Below are positions 1 to 11,500 of a stretch of 64,000 nucleotides of DNA, in pieces. The DNA lies in contig CM041465.1 in NCBI GenBank assembly GCA_023213395.1, forward strand, positions 217,317,741 through 217,381,740, given 5' to 3'. The stretch comes from Cycas panzhihuaensis. Lineage: Eukaryota; Cycadophyta. Position 1 is the stretch's first letter. Each line of letters starts with the position of its first letter. The notes below the pieces were generated by a model that ran no database searches, was not told where the DNA came from, and saw nothing but the letters and a program-made list of their open reading frames with translations. Made by a program: the position numbers and the translations under genes.

Positions 1-101
1 TTTGAGTGCTTTTTTATTATCTATTTTTCAGTGCTTTGTTAACACTTTCTTTCAAGCACTTTACCTTTCAAACAATTATTTTCTAAGGTAATTTTCTAAT
101 T

Positions 102-1140
102 ATGGCATTAAATATTGGTAATGTTATGGCTCTTAAGTTTGATGGCATAAATTTTCTCAATTGGAGTAGACATATGAAACTAATTTTTATTACCAAAGAT
201 ATGTACAAGCTTATTAAAATAAATTATAAAGCACTTCCCAAAAACACCATTGAGGATAAGAAGAAAAGCTTTAAGGAAAATAAAAAGAGAGATAACAAAG
301 CACTTGTATTCATCTCTTGTGCTTTGGAGGATCATATATTTCTAAGGGTTAGTGAAGTAATAACATCAAAGAAAGCATGAGATGTACTAATGATTACGTA
401 CGAAGGAGTGACAACATCAAAGTTTTAAATTTGAAGGAGCAAATTTGAGAACCTAAGGATGAATATTAATAAAGGAGTTAATGACTTTATTATAAAAATC
501 TAAGGCTTAGTCAACCAAATGAGGTCCCTAGGAGAGGTAATTAGTAAGAAAAGGGTAGTTCAGAAAATGTTAAGGTGTGTAAGCAATATCAAATAATTTG
601 AGATGGTGGCTATTAGCATTGAAGTCTTTAAGGACCCTGGTACCCTTAAAATAGATTTGTTAAGTGCCATGCTACTAGCTATAGAAGAGAATAAAGGAGA
701 ACACAAGTGTTTTAAGCATCTTTTTACTATTAAGGTAAAAATTAGTCCTATATTCTAAGGTCAAAGTTTTAGAGGTAAAGGATAATCCCCTAGAGAGAGG
801 TCAACCTAGAAATCAATTTCAAAGGCAAATCTATCAAACACAAGAATATCATCAAGGTCAAGGCTATCAAGCACAAGATCAAGGTAACTATCAAGGACAA
901 AGCCCAAGCCAATTCTACTAAAGGCAAAATCAATTCCATGGTCAAAGGTATTTTCAAGGTCAAGGTCAAAGCCAAAATTATAGACCTTAAGGAAGAGGAA
1001 GATGTCAAAGTCCTAGGGGTAGAAACCAAGGACAAAGGGGTAGAAGTCCAAGGGGTAGAAACCAAGGACAAAGAGGTAGAAGTCCATGGGGTAGAGGAAT
1101 AATCTAATTTTTCTGCTACCATAAAAATGGGCACTTAGAG
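102..1140 (+). pseudogene. copia A gag, decayed
   Basis: The first 93 codons (102-380) are open and carry the N-terminal copia gag pattern, with FDGINFLNWSRHMKLIF near residues 13-29. This is the same family pattern as gag of G (12604, minus), which has FDGNNFLNWSRRM. After the stop at 378-380 the frame continues in broken form. A Gly/Gln/Arg-rich repetitive stretch lies at about 820-1090, then a zinc-knuckle remnant (FCYHKNGH) at 1111-1140. Gag would form the virus-like particle and bind RNA. Start chosen: the first ATG before the conserved block. The antisense reading frame over 790-1134 is a shadow of the repetitive stretch. Confidence 0.8.
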
Positions 1141-1239
1141 GAAAATTACTTTGCAAATAGGTCAAGTTCACAAATGGGAGTTGCTAACACAACTATTGAG
1201 GAAATATAAGATGAAAGATTATTTCTTTCAAGTTCAATG

Positions 1240-1575
1240 GTCAATAAGGAAGAAGTCAGTTGGTACATAGATTTAGGGTGTTTTACACACGACTCATAAA
1301 GAAGAGTAGTTTAAATAAATAGATAACACTAAGAAAAATAAGATTATGTTTGGTGATAACATTGCTTAAGTAACTATTTATAAAGGAAATGTCTCTATAT
1401 AAATTAATTTTGGAGAAACAAGATTCACAAATGATGTGCTACATGTTTTGACCCTTAAGAAGAACTTATTTTTAGTAGGTTAGATGATGGAATAAAAATA
1501 AAAAATAATCTTTGACAATGGGGAATACATCATTAAAGATAAACTAAGGAACAAAGTAACTATAGCCAAAGGATA
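1240..1575 (+). pseudogene. copia A aspartic protease, decayed
   Basis: Reading 1258 onward gives WYIDLGC, the copia protease active-site block in which the usual Asp-Ser-Gly is Asp-Leu-Gly (a TCA to TTA change), so catalysis would be lost. Downstream the typical landmarks follow: an FGDN-like block near 1348 and a VLHVLTLKKNL-type block near 1435-1480, matching the VLYVPTLRKNLLSVGQMM block of G. Several TAA/TAG stops interrupt. The protease would have cleaved the gag-pol polyprotein. Confidence 0.75.
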
Positions 1576-1576
1576 A

Positions 1577-1775
1577 ATGACTAGTGATAGGTTGTTTAAA
1601 CTAGTCATACCCCCAACAGATTATTATGCCTTAAAGGCATCAACAAATATGGGCAGTGAAACATGGCATAAAAGACTTAACTATATAAATTACAATAATT
1701 TGGCCTTAATAAAAAAAATAGACATGGTAATTAGACTACCTACTATTGAACATAGTAAGAAACTATGTGAAGGAT
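1577..1775 (+). pseudogene. copia A integrase, N-terminal part
   Basis: Open for 70 codons up to and past the insertion point. It shows the pre-integrase/HHCC zinc region: DRLFKLVIPPTDYYALKA, then TWHKRLNYINYNNLALIKK and KKLCEG. The same order occurs in G at 11101-10667 (minus). The genuine element sequence ends at 1775, where gypsy M begins; the last codons of the open frame (to 1789) belong to M. The integrase core resumes at 16960. Confidence 0.85.
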
Positions 1776-2870
1776 TGATCCGAATTTGAATAGAAAAGTA
1801 AAGACTTAATCCAATCGAAATAAATCTAGAATAAATTTATAATAATATTACATTAATTTGAAGATATTTTAAATTCTCTTACAAAATTCCTTCTGTTTAT
1901 GCTCTATTAAGCATGTAAAGGACTGCTACAATAAATTGGGAGAGTAGAACTAAGTGCTGGGTGCTTTTTAGGCTGCTGCATGTTCTTTGGAACCACTAAC
2001 ACTGAAGTATGCATAGAGTTTTGGTTGTTGATAACTAAAAAAATCTCTTTTCTTGGTGAAGAATTCTGTTGGCATCTCTTTCTTGGATTGCTGCAGCTAC
2101 TATTTTCCTCCCTTGGTTGCAACTTCACTTTCTTGGGCTCCTTCTCTATCCCCACGAATGGATTTGGGTGCTGCTCTATCGCTCCTTATGCACTTCTGTT
2201 TCATTTTCTCTCCTATGCAGAATTCCCATTTTTGGAGCCGTTCTCTCTTTTCAGAAAGTAATTTTAGATAACTTTCCTTGAATCTTGCTCCACATACTAC
2301 ATCTATGGCTGATGGCGTCCTCTCTTCTATCTTCTGTCCCCTAATATCACTATTAATAAACCCTATAATGTGTGTTTCTTCTGTAACAATTTTCCATTTT
2401 TTTGTTCTTCAATAGATTCCAAATAGTTAGCAAAAAACCCACTTAAATTTATGTAATTAAGAGGTTTTCCTCTTTAATCGTGTAGATGACATGTGGCACA
2501 ATATTCTCCTAAAATTTTGTGTGAAACAGACTTCATTTCCCCTGCCAAAAACGCTGCCGTTTTTTAAATTTCCCATTTTCCATTTTCTACAGTTCGTAGA
2601 GTTGCACCTGCAGTCAGCAGGGTTGCGCCTCAGTCAGCAGGGTTACGCCTGTAGTCAGTAGGGTTGTGCCTCAGCTAGCAGGGTTGCACATGCAGTCAAA
2701 AGGGTTATTCCTTAGTCAACATGGTTGCACCTACAATCAATAGGATTGCGCCTCAGTTAGTAGGGTTGCGCCTATAGTCAATAGGGTTGTAGTTCATTGC
2801 ACTTGTAGACCAGTCGATTGCACTTGGTTGCAGTTACAGTTACACCTTTTAAAGATCCAAAAGTAGATCA
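1776..2870 (-). repeat. gypsy M 3' LTR
   Basis: It matches 7610-8018 joined to 16262-16959 along its length: it begins TGATCCGAATTTGAAT (TGATCTGAATTTGAAT at 7610) and ends AAGTAGATCA (AAACAGATCA at 16959). Length 1095 bp. It contains a minisatellite at 2597-2790. On the element's own (minus) strand it begins TG and ends CA, as an LTR should. Open frames predicted inside it (about 1907-2281) recur in the other LTR and are not genes. Confidence 0.92.
2597..2790. repeat. 20/21-bp alternating minisatellite in gypsy M LTR
   Basis: About nine head-to-tail units of the type GTTGCACCTGCAGTCAGCAGG. Unit lengths alternate 21, 20, 21, 20..., so the real period is about 41 bp: the long unit carries CCTGCAGTC and the short one CCTCAGTC. 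The same array occurs in the other LTR at about 16684-16880, so it predates this insertion. Confidence 0.85.
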
Positions 2871-2889
2871 AAACTCTCATTTTTTAGGA
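2871..2889 (-). other. gypsy M polypurine tract
   Basis: On the minus strand the bases directly before the 3' LTR are purine-rich (AAAAAATGAGAGTTT), the expected plus-strand primer site. Weak by itself, but its position at the LTR edge is exact. Confidence 0.6.
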
Positions 2890-2905
2890 GTTCATGGCCT
2901 CATGA

Positions 2906-4330
2906 ACTTTATAGTTGTAGATGAGGGAATTTGATTTTCCCTATCTCTTTATTGTACCATTTTGCCTTGCTAGGTACTTGTTCTTTTTCTACAATTATGA
3001 AGGACTTGATTATGCCTCTTCGAGTCTTGGTCTGCTTCCTTTGAAGAATGCAATTATTTTGCATTGGTTCCTCTTTCTCTATTTGCAACTCCTCTGGATT
3101 TGGTAAGAGTGGAACTTTGTCTTCATCTTCATCTAATATGGATGGCTCAAACATCTTCAGATTCTCAACATTCACTACGGAATACATTTTCATGAATTCT
3201 AAAAGTTTAAGCTAGAAAGCGTTTTCCTCAATTTTCTTCAAGATTGTAAAAGGACCATAATGTATAGGCTTTAGCTTTTTGCCTTCACCTTATAATCATT
3301 TCTTACTAAGGTGCAACCAAACTCTATCTCCTTCCTTAAAGAAATGGCTGGTTCTATGTGCATCATGCCACTATTTATATCTCTGTTGAGATTTTTGAAG
3401 CTGCTCTTCAACTTGTTGATGGATTTTTTTGATTCTTTCTAAGAATCTTTGTTCCTTTTCATCTCCTTCTTCCTCCTTTCTATTTCCTGTAGAAAGTTAA
3501 GTAAAAAATTCTAGGTTGAAAGAACTTACAGGTAGAAATCCCAAACATACCTCAAATGGTGATTTCTGGGTTGAGCTATGGATAACTCTATTGAATACAA
3601 ATTGCAAGTATGGGAGACTTTCATCCCAAGTCTTAGGATGCTTGGGATTGTATCCTCATAATAGTTATACCAATGTCTTGTTGACAACTTCAGTCTAGCT
3701 GTCTATTTGAGGATGAAAAGTCGTGCTCATCTTTAGCTTCGTATCCATCATTCCCTAAAGTGTTTACTAAAAATGGCTAAAAAATATGCTATCTTGATCA
3801 TAAATGATTGAGTTGGGAAGTCTAAAATGCTTCCAAACATGTTAGAAAAATAATCTAGCTATGTCTTCTCATATATGTGTCTTTTTACAGGGAATCAACA
3901 TCACCATTTTACTAAACCGATCAACAACTACAAACAAATAATCCATACCATTTTTGGTTCATGGTAGTCCCCCCAGGAAATCCATGGAGATACTCTCCCA
4001 CGGTCGTGATGGAATAGGAAGTGGAATATACAATCCAAATTTCCTATTGGCCGGCTTTGATGTGCTACATAATGTACACCCTCATACTGCTGTAGTCACA
4101 TCTTGCTACATATTTGGCCAATACATATATTGCTTCAAGTTTAGAAATATCTTTACCACTCCAAAGTGTCCTGCAACTCGAGAGGTGTGAGCTTCTCTTA
4201 CCCACTTCATTTAGTCTGCATGCTTTAGAATACAAAGCTTGTCTTACTTGAAAAGAAGGTCATCTTTCAGCTAGAAATCGGCAACTACTTTTCCTTGTTG
4301 TAGCTGCTCAAAGATAGGCTTGAATACCTC
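2906..4330 (-). pseudogene. gypsy M integrase and C-terminal tail
   Basis: Minus-strand reading gives an H2C2 zinc region with CTLCS near 4085, then the core with ISMDFLGGLP, a VVVDRFSKM block near 3930 and FHPQ. A C-terminal module follows with YGPF and a charged tail; the last open stretch is 3193-2909, starting MKMYSVVNVENLKMFEPS. About ten stops interrupt, most at expected Gln or Trp codons. I see no clear chromodomain. Integrase would insert the cDNA into host DNA. Confidence 0.8.
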
Positions 4331-4429
4331 ATCTTTCAAGTACAAATCAACATATTCAACATGTAAGAAAGGTTGAAATTACATAGCTACCAACAAACTG
4401 GAAATACCTTGCTGTTGAGGAGGTCTGGA

Positions 4430-4959
4430 TAGGAAGTCTACAATTTTATTTGTTGTTCCTTTCTTGTACTTAACCATGATGTGAAACTACTACAAATAGG
4501 ACATCCACTTCATGTGCCTAGCTGGCTGCAATTTGGACTGAGTCTACAAGAATTTCAAAGGCTTGTGGTTGGTATGGATGACCACTTCTTTTCCCAATAA
4601 ATATGGTCTCCAATGCTTCACTACTTGGTGCAATGCATAGAGCTCTTTATCCTAAGTTGGGTAGTTTATGATAACTCCATTAAATGTCTCTGAATGGTAT
4701 GCTATCAGTTTTCCTTCTTGCTTCAATACTGCTCCCATAGCATAGGCTAAAGCATCAATCTCTAATTCAAATTTTTTCTACAATGAGGGTAAAGCTAACA
4801 CTAGTGCCTCACAAATTTTTTGCTTCAAAATCGTAAAAGATTTTTCTTGTTCATTCTCCCAATGAAACTTTGCATGTCCTCCCGTCAATGCATGAAGAGG
4901 TGCTACAATTTGAGAGAATTTGAAAATAAATTTTCTTAAATATTGACATGAACCGATGA
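4430..4959 (-). pseudogene. gypsy M RNase H
   Basis: Minus-strand reading shows ELEIDALAYAMGAVLKQ, then KELYALHQVVKHWRPYLLG and IHTNHKPLKFL. These are the ordered blocks of gypsy RNase H; the usual TDH is TNH here. Stops are scattered. It directly follows the RT in the same orientation. Confidence 0.8.
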
Positions 4960-5760
4960 AACTTCTTACCTATGTGGTTGTCTTAGGTGTGGGCTAATTG
5001 AGAATGACTTTAATATTTGTTGGGTCAATCTTCAATTCTCCTCCTCCAACCACGAAACCTAAGAAGATGAGAGATTGCTTTCCAAACCCGCACTGCTTTA
5101 GATTTAGTTTCAACTATTGCTCTTGGATAACTTTGAGCACTTGCTCAACATGTTGGAGGTGCTCCTCCCATGTATGATTAAAAATTAGAATATCATCTAG
5201 ATAAACAATTACAAAGTCATCAATGAAGGGTCTTAATACCTCATTCATCAATCTCATGAATGTGGCAGGTGCATTACACAGACCAAACAACATCACCAAC
5301 CATTTGAACAATCCTTGTTTTGATTTGAAGGCTGTCTTCTAAGTATCCTTCTCTCAGAATCAAACTTGATGGTAGCCTGATTTCAGCTCCAATTTGCTAA
5401 AATATCTTACCAATTGTAGCTGGTCCAACAAGTCATCTATCCATGGTAAGGGATGTCTATTCTTTATGGTGATCTTGTTCAAAGCCTGGTAATCAATGTA
5501 TATTCTCCATCCTCCATCTTTCTTTGGCACCAAAATAATAGGTGAACCATATGGGGAACAACTCGGCTTAATCACTTCTTGTTCCAAGAGTTCTTGAATT
5601 TGCCTCTTAATCTCTTCATTCTCCAAAACTGAGTTTCGGTAGAGACTAAGATTTAGTAAAGGTGAATCAACAACCAGTTGGATTTCATGTTCAATTACCC
5701 TTTTAGGGGGAAGCCCTTTTGGCTCTCGGAATACGTCATTATACATATTCCTTAGGCCTT
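4960..5760 (-). pseudogene. gypsy M reverse transcriptase
   Basis: Two open stretches on the minus strand (5746-5360 and 5311-5114) carry the RT blocks in order: VIKPSCSPYGSPIILVPKKD, WRIYIDYQALNKITIKNRHP, then FGLCNAPATFMRLMNEVL and the catalytic VYLDDILIF. The YLDD codons are at about 5192-5203. The stop between them interrupts the FDLK-type block. The catalytic aspartates are retained, but the protein is broken. Confidence 0.9.
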
Positions 5761-5887
5761 CAATCTGCTACACTTACTTCCTATCTAGTGCCTATATTGA
5801 GGACTTTACTTGCTCTTTTTCTTCCACCTTTGGCTTTATCATCAACAGCACAAACTTCCTACAAGCATTAATCAATCTTTTCACTTG

Positions 5888-6360
5888 TTAGGAAGATATG
5901 AGAGAGATATTCTTTTGTGACTTTGATGCATTGATCAGATATGATTTCTCGTCCTTGATGAGTTGAATCTTTCTTAGCCTCCTATGATGAACTCCATCTT
6001 TGCCATAGAGATATGGGCTACCAAACACAATTTGACAAACATCCAAAGGGACTACCTCATATTCAACTCCATCAATGAACTTTTCAGATATTACAAATTT
6101 AAACTTACATTGGTGAGTAACCTGCAACTCTGAATCTTTTTGTAGCCATCCAAGAGGATATGGTTTTGGATATGCATGCATTTTTAATCTCAGTTTCTTT
6201 ACCAATGCTTCTGAGATTAAATTCTTTTGGCTTCCTCCATCAAAGATGGCATCAACCATACTTTGCTTCACTTGGATTCTTACTATGAAAAGCTCCTCTC
6301 TAATCTCTGGATTAACTTGTTGATGGTTATTTTTAGGCTCTGCATTAGCCATGAGCATTA
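5888..6360 (-). pseudogene. gypsy M protease
   Basis: An open minus-strand stretch of 156 codons containing VDAIFDGGSQKNLISEALV, the retroviral-type aspartic protease block with Asp-Gly-Gly in place of the usual Asp-Ser/Thr-Gly. A downstream GSPYLYGKDGV block follows. It lies between the gag zinc knuckle and RT. Whether DGG would be active is unknown. Confidence 0.82.
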
Positions 6361-7423
6361 ACTTCTCATTGGCTTCTTCAATGCCACAAACATCTTCATC
6401 ACCTACAGAGTTAAGTAAAACTTTACCTTTAGTTTTAGCTTTACCTTTTCCCTTATTCTTAGGTCATTTCTCTAGGTGTAGAAACTAACAATCTTCTATG
6501 TTATAACCCGTTTGCTTGCAATGAGTACAAGTGACTTTGATTTGGGTGGTATTGGCTTGTTTCTTCTTACCAAAACCCCTAATGGGTTATTGTCCAACTT
6601 TACCTAGAAACCTTATTCCTCGGGTAGGTTTGTTGCTACCTTCTTGAGGTTCAAACCTTCTCCTCTTAGCATAAACCTTCTTGTTCCTCTTTTCTATGGA
6701 AATCACCTTCTTGCTAGCTTCATCGAGTGATTTAACTTCAAATAGTTGAAGTTCTTACTGAATATGCTGGTGCAACCCTCCAATATACTTCAGCATGATG
6801 TGTTTACCTAGTAAAGAGATGCCCAAGACAATAGCTTATTTTTAAAATTCTATTGTGTAGTCTTGGACATTTTGGCCTCTTTCCTGTTGATAATATTGCC
6901 ATTTAATCCTCTGTTACTCTTCATACACAATATGATAGAATTGCTTCTTTATGAGGATTTTTAATTGTTTCCATATAATTTCATTTGCATTATGGGATTT
7001 AAGATATGCATTCCACCAAACTAATGCATGCTTAGATAATTTTAACCTAGTAAAAGTAATTTTCTGCTGGTTCTTATACCCATAAATGGAGAAATATGTT
7101 TCTAGTTGGTCCAACCAACCATCTAACTTTTCGGCATCTAAAGTTCCATCATAGATAGGCAGTTCAAGTTTTGCCTCTACCTTAAATGGATGTGTTATTA
7201 CTACTGAATTGTCATCTTCTTTCTCTTCTTATTGTTCTTCTACCAGCTCTTCATTTATATCATCTTTCATTGGTTCATCTTCTTCCTTCTTTACACCTTT
7301 CATTGTTGAAGAAGAAGTTGCAACTTGTTAAGAGACTAGTTATGCCACAAGCTGGGTTAGTTTGTCGAGGTTTTGCTCCATCTTCACGAACCTTTCCTCC
7401 ATCTTTTGCTCTAGCTCAGCCAT
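6361..7423 (-). pseudogene. gypsy M gag with zinc knuckle
   Basis: The likely start is the ATG at 7423-7421, opening MAELEQKMEERF, a coiled-coil-like start. The core retrotransposon gag block is open at 7114-6914: LDQLETYFSIYGY, then ARVWWN-type HALVWWNAYLK. A single CCHC-like knuckle remnant, CTHCKQTGYNIEDC, lies at about 6490-6535. Stops at former Gln codons break it. The plus-strand frame at 7186-7452 is its shadow. Confidence 0.82.
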
Positions 7424-7590
7424 CTTCCTTCACTGTCTATGTTCTTTCTTAAGTGGTTCGGTTAAAGGTTTGCTAGTCAACAAATATTAAAATCTAGTTT
7501 TCATAAAAACTTTTCACAAAGAAAGCAAGAGGGTTTTTCTTTTCTTTTGTCTTTAAAAATCCCTAAGTTCCCAAGGATTTCAAGAAAACT

Positions 7591-7603
7591 AACTCTGATA
7601 CCA
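7591..7603 (-). other. gypsy M primer binding site
   Basis: The minus strand reads TGGTATCAGAGTT, complementary to the 3' end of initiator tRNA-Met. It lies 6 bp inside the 5' LTR edge (7610) and marks the element as minus-strand. Confidence 0.88.
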
Positions 7604-7609
7604 AATATT

Positions 7610-8018
7610 TGATCTGAATTTGAATGGAAAAGTAAAGACTTAATCCAATCGAAATAAATCCAGAATAAATTTACAATAATATTACATTAATTTGAAGATA
7701 TTTTAAATTCTCTTACAAAATTCCTTCTGTTTGTGCTCTATTGAGCATGTAAAGGACTGCTATAGTAAATTGGGAGAGTAGAACTAAGTGCTGGGCACTT
7801 TTCAGGCTACTACATATTCTTTGGACCCACTGACACTGAAGTATGTATAGAGTTTTGGTTGCCGATAACCAAAAAATCTCTTTTCTTGGTGAAGAATCCC
7901 ACTGGCGTCTCTTTCTTAGATTGCTGTGGCTACTATTTTCCTCCCTCGGCTGCAACTTCACTTTCTTGGGCTCCTTTTCTATCCCCACAAATATATTTGG
8001 GCGTTGCTTTGTCACTCC
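7610..8018 (-). repeat. gypsy M 5' LTR, inner part
   Basis: Near-copy of 1776 onward for about 409 bp, cut by insertion of copia G at 8019. It resumes at 16262 (CTCCTTATGCACTTC matches 2181 onward). The open frames at 7713-8053 are shared with the other LTR and are not genes. Confidence 0.92.
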
Positions 8019-8354
8019 TGATGGAGTCGAAGGAGCAGAGTAGGACATTATAACGATTGCATCTTGAGTACAACGGTACTTTTCGATAAAATAGCGGTGT
8101 TAATAAACACCAGGGAGGTATTCCCTTCCCTTAAATAGAGAATTCGGGGAGGCATCGGGCGCCATCACCCTAACTGCACAACAATGAAGATTAGTTTAAA
8201 AAATATATTAAAGAAAATAACGGTAATACGTATCTCAAATGAGTGGTCAGTCTGAGCGACTGTTGAGCAGCTCAAGGTGCCCTAGGGGGCCTCAAAGGCA
8301 GCTTTGAGGGGCCCTAAGCACTCCAGTGCACATACATTGGGATTATTCTCAACA
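8019..8354 (-). repeat. copia G 3' LTR
   Basis: 336 bp, TG...CA. It is the same length as the partner at 15926-16261 and alignable end to end. It contains a TTAAATAGAG block, a possible TATA-like region of the promoter on one strand. Confidence 0.92.
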
Positions 8355-8372
8355 TTCACCCCCATAAGCCTA
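8355..8372 (-). other. copia G polypurine tract
   Basis: The minus strand reads TTATGGGGGTGAA right before the 3' LTR, a good PPT. Confidence 0.8.
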
Positions 8373-8800
8373 ATGTGTATGACTCTTAAACCGTCTCTAA
8401 ATTTCTCAAATTTGATTTTCCCTAAGGCCTTTGTAAAAATATCTACTGTTTAATCTTCGGTGCTACAATAAGTCAACTCTATCTCGTCTGCTTGTACAAG
8501 TTCTTAAATGAAGTGGTATTGAGTTTTAATATGCTTTATTCTACCATGGAATACTGGATTTTTGGTCATTTGAATAGCGCTCTAATTGTCACACCAAATT
8601 CTAGTGGGACCTTACTGTTTAATTTGAAAATCGTGTAAGAGTCTTCTTAACCAGATTGATTCATAGGCTTCTGACACTGCGGCTTTATATTTTGCTTCAA
8701 CTGTGGATAAGGAAACAGTATTTTGTTTCTTTATACTCCAAGCTACCATTGTTGGTCCCATACTAAATACATAATCTGAGGTAGATTTTCTATCATCGAC
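8373..8800 (-). pseudogene. copia G RNase H
   Basis: Minus-strand reading shows the copia RNase H blocks: KSTSDYVFSMGPTM, SVSYESEAEYKA-type sequence near 8690 with VEAKYKAAVSEAYES, IWCDNXSAIQMTKNPVFH, then HYHFIXELVQADEIELTYC and VDIFTKALGKIKFEKFRDG near 8410. It ends just before the PPT. A few stops interrupt it. Confidence 0.82.
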
Positions 8801-9860
8801 ATCACCGGCCCAATCTAAATCTGTATAACTAGTTAATTGAAACTCGGATGTAGGTTTGTAGTATAACCCAAAATCTGGAGTCCCTTTAAGGTATCTAAGG
8901 ATTCTTTTAGTAGCTTACTAATGAGATGTCTTTGGATCCTGCATAAATCTAGACACAACACTTACTGAATATGTTATATCAGGTCAAGTAGAGGTTAAAT
9001 AGATTAGGCTGCTAATCAGTTGTCTATAGAGAGTGGGATCAACTGAAGTCGAGTCATCTGTCTTAGAGACTTTAATTCCAATTTCTGCTGGTATTGACAA
9101 TGGTTTACAATTTGTCATATTAAATCTTTATAGAAGATCTAATATATATTTACGTTAAGAGATAAATATTCCTTATTTATCCTGCCACATTTCCAATCCT
9201 AGGAAGTAATGTATAAGACCTAAGTCTGTTATCTCAAATTCCTTACACAGGGCTTCTTTAAATTGACTTAAAAGTTGGGAGTCATTTCTGGTATAAATTA
9301 AGTCGTCCACATAGAGTCCTACAATCAATATCGAATTTCCTTTAATTTGGGTGTATAGGTTTGGATCTGCTTGAGATCTTTCAAACCCTTGATCTTTAAG
9401 ATATGTGTCTATATGGGAATACCAAGCCCTAGGTGCTTGTTTTAGACCATATAATGCATTCTTTAACTTGTACACTTTGTTTTCTTCCCCCCTGACTTCA
9501 AAACCAAGTGGTTGAGTGACATAGATATCTTCTTAGATATAACCATTTAAGAAAGCACTTTTTACATCCATTTGATAAATAGGCCAACCTATTTGGGTGG
9601 CTAAACTTATTATCATGCAAACATATTCCATCCTAGCAACTAAGGCAAATGTTTCGGTATAGTCTATGCCTTCTCTTTGGGCATATCCTTTAGCAACTAA
9701 ATGAGCTTTATATTTATCAATTGATCCATCAGAGTGGAACTTGGTCTTATAGACCCATTTGGTTCTAATGGCTTTCTTCCTTAGTGGTAAATCTACAAGT
9801 TCCTAAGTATCATTTTTAACGATGGATTTGTATTCCTCTTACATGGCTTTTTACCAACAC
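8801..9860 (-). pseudogene. copia G reverse transcriptase
   Basis: The frame carries copia RT blocks in order: TKWVYKTKFHSDGSIDKYKA, IYQMDVKSAFLNG, then the open 9475-9173 stretch MYKLKNALYGLKQAPRAWYS followed by SILIVGLYVDDLIYT. The catalytic YVDD is intact at about 9302-9313. A stop at 9530 (Gln codon expected, GYI*EDIYV) is one of few. RT would copy element RNA into cDNA. Confidence 0.9.
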
Positions 9861-9989
9861 TCATGTTGATTAGCCTCACCAAAGGTTTGAGGCTGATGAC
9901 TTTCGAGTAGCTTGCTCATTAGAGTAAAGTTAACCTTGTGTGAGCATGTAGATCTTCGGTTGTTATCCAATATATTTCCTAAGTCATGG

Positions 9990-11180
9990 TTGCATTGAAC
10001 CCATTTGGGTAGTGGTTGTGATGGTGGTTGAGATGATGTTGCTTCCCTAGCAGTTACCAGAGAATTTCTCTACATAGAAGGCACATATTTGGATGTATTT
10101 GATGCATCAAACTTAATGGTAATGTCCTTTTATTATTCGTGATTATTTTGATAGTAGTTGTCTTCTTGAAATTTTACGTCCCTACTCACTATAACTTTTC
10201 TGGATTTTGGATCATAAACTTTGTAAGATTTTGACGATTCACTATATCCAATAAAGATACATTTTACACTATGATCATATAATTTAGTTCTTCTTTAGTC
10301 AGGGACGTGGGCATAGGCTAAATAGCCAAATACCTTAAGGTGATGGATACTAGGTTTATAACTTGTCCATGCTTCTTCTAGTGTCTTCCACCTAACTACT
10401 TTTATGGAACATCTATTAAGTAGGTAGATTGCGGTATGGACTGCTTCAGCCCAAAATTTATGCCCTAAGTTTTTATCTTTAAGAATACAGCGTACTATTT
10501 CTACGATAGTTCTGTTTTTCCTTTCTGCTACACCATTTTGTTGTGGGGTGTAGGGGTTGGTAAGTTGTCACCTAATCCCATGTCGGATACAATAATCCTT
10601 GAAGATATTAGAGGTAAATTCTCTCCTATTATCTAATCTTAAAGAAAGGATATGATATCCACTTTGTCACTCAATGAAGGTTTTGAAGTTAACAAAGTAG
10701 TTGAAAGCATCAGATTTATATTTGAGAAAGAACACCCAAGTCTTTCTTGTAAAGTCATCAATAAATGTAAGGAAATACTTGGCACCTGCCAAGGAGGGAG
10801 TGGCCATTGGGCCACAAATATCCGTGTATACGAGTTGAAGTGGGGCAGATGCCCGGTGGCTAAAGTCTGGAAAGCTATCTCTATGTTGTTTTCTATGAAG
10901 GCATCTCTCACACAACTCTTTATTAACATCAATAGGGGGCAAGCCATTAACCGTATCTAATCTTTTCATAAGGGCTAAACTGGTATAATTAAGATGACCA
11001 AAATGTCGATGCCATAAGTCACTATCCATAGTAGTTATGGTTCTAAGGGCATAGGTATCTGAAGGGGTGATAGTAAGCTTAAATAAACAATCTTTAGTCA
11101 TTATGCCTCTAGCAAAAATAACTTCATTTTATCTTTTGTCTTTGATGACACATTCGCCATTGTCAAAAATTACTTTATAA
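9990..11180 (-). pseudogene. copia G integrase
   Basis: The open stretch 11101-10667 holds the HHCC region (WHRHFGHLNYTSLALM, then KELCERCLHRKQHRDSFP) and the start of the core (LVYTDICGPMATPSLAGAKY, FLTFIDDFTRKTWVFFLKYK). Downstream, up to about 10130, come YTPQQNGVAERKNRTIVE near 10530, FWAEAVHTAIYLLNR and VIVSRDVKF-type blocks. The first and second catalytic Asp and the QQNGVAER block are visible. The plus-strand frame at 10652-10960 is a shadow. Confidence 0.9.
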
Positions 11181-11182
11181 TC

Positions 11183-11500
11183 TTATCCCATCATCTGTCC
11201 TACTGATAGTAAGTTTTTCCTTAAAGTAGGGACGTATAGAACGTCATTCAAGTATTTATATTTACCACTATTAGTCAATAAGGCAATGTTACCTTTTCCA
11301 ATCGATTCGTGAGAAGTGTTGTCTCCAAACATAATAGACCCTCTTTTATTTGTATCCAAAGTTTGAAATAACTGTTCTTTATAGGTCATGTAGGTGGAAC
11401 AACCTGAATCAATGTACCAACTATCATCTTCTTCTTCTTGGGCTGAAAAACTAGATAGAAATAACCTATTATTGATTTTAGATTCTAATGTATTTGACAC
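11183..11500 (-). pseudogene. copia G aspartic protease
   Basis: Open for 105 codons on the minus strand. The active site DSWYIDSGCSTYMTYKEQLF retains Asp-Ser-Gly, followed by IMFGDNTSHESIGKG and VLYVPTLRKNLLSVGQMMG. It is one of only two copia proteases in this window (with L) that keep the catalytic triplet. It is part of a gag-pol polyprotein with the zinc knuckle just upstream. Confidence 0.9.

Noticed and set aside
1907-2281. Several overlapping open frames on both strands
   Set aside because: They lie in the gypsy M LTR and recur at 7713-8053 in the other LTR; no protein motif.
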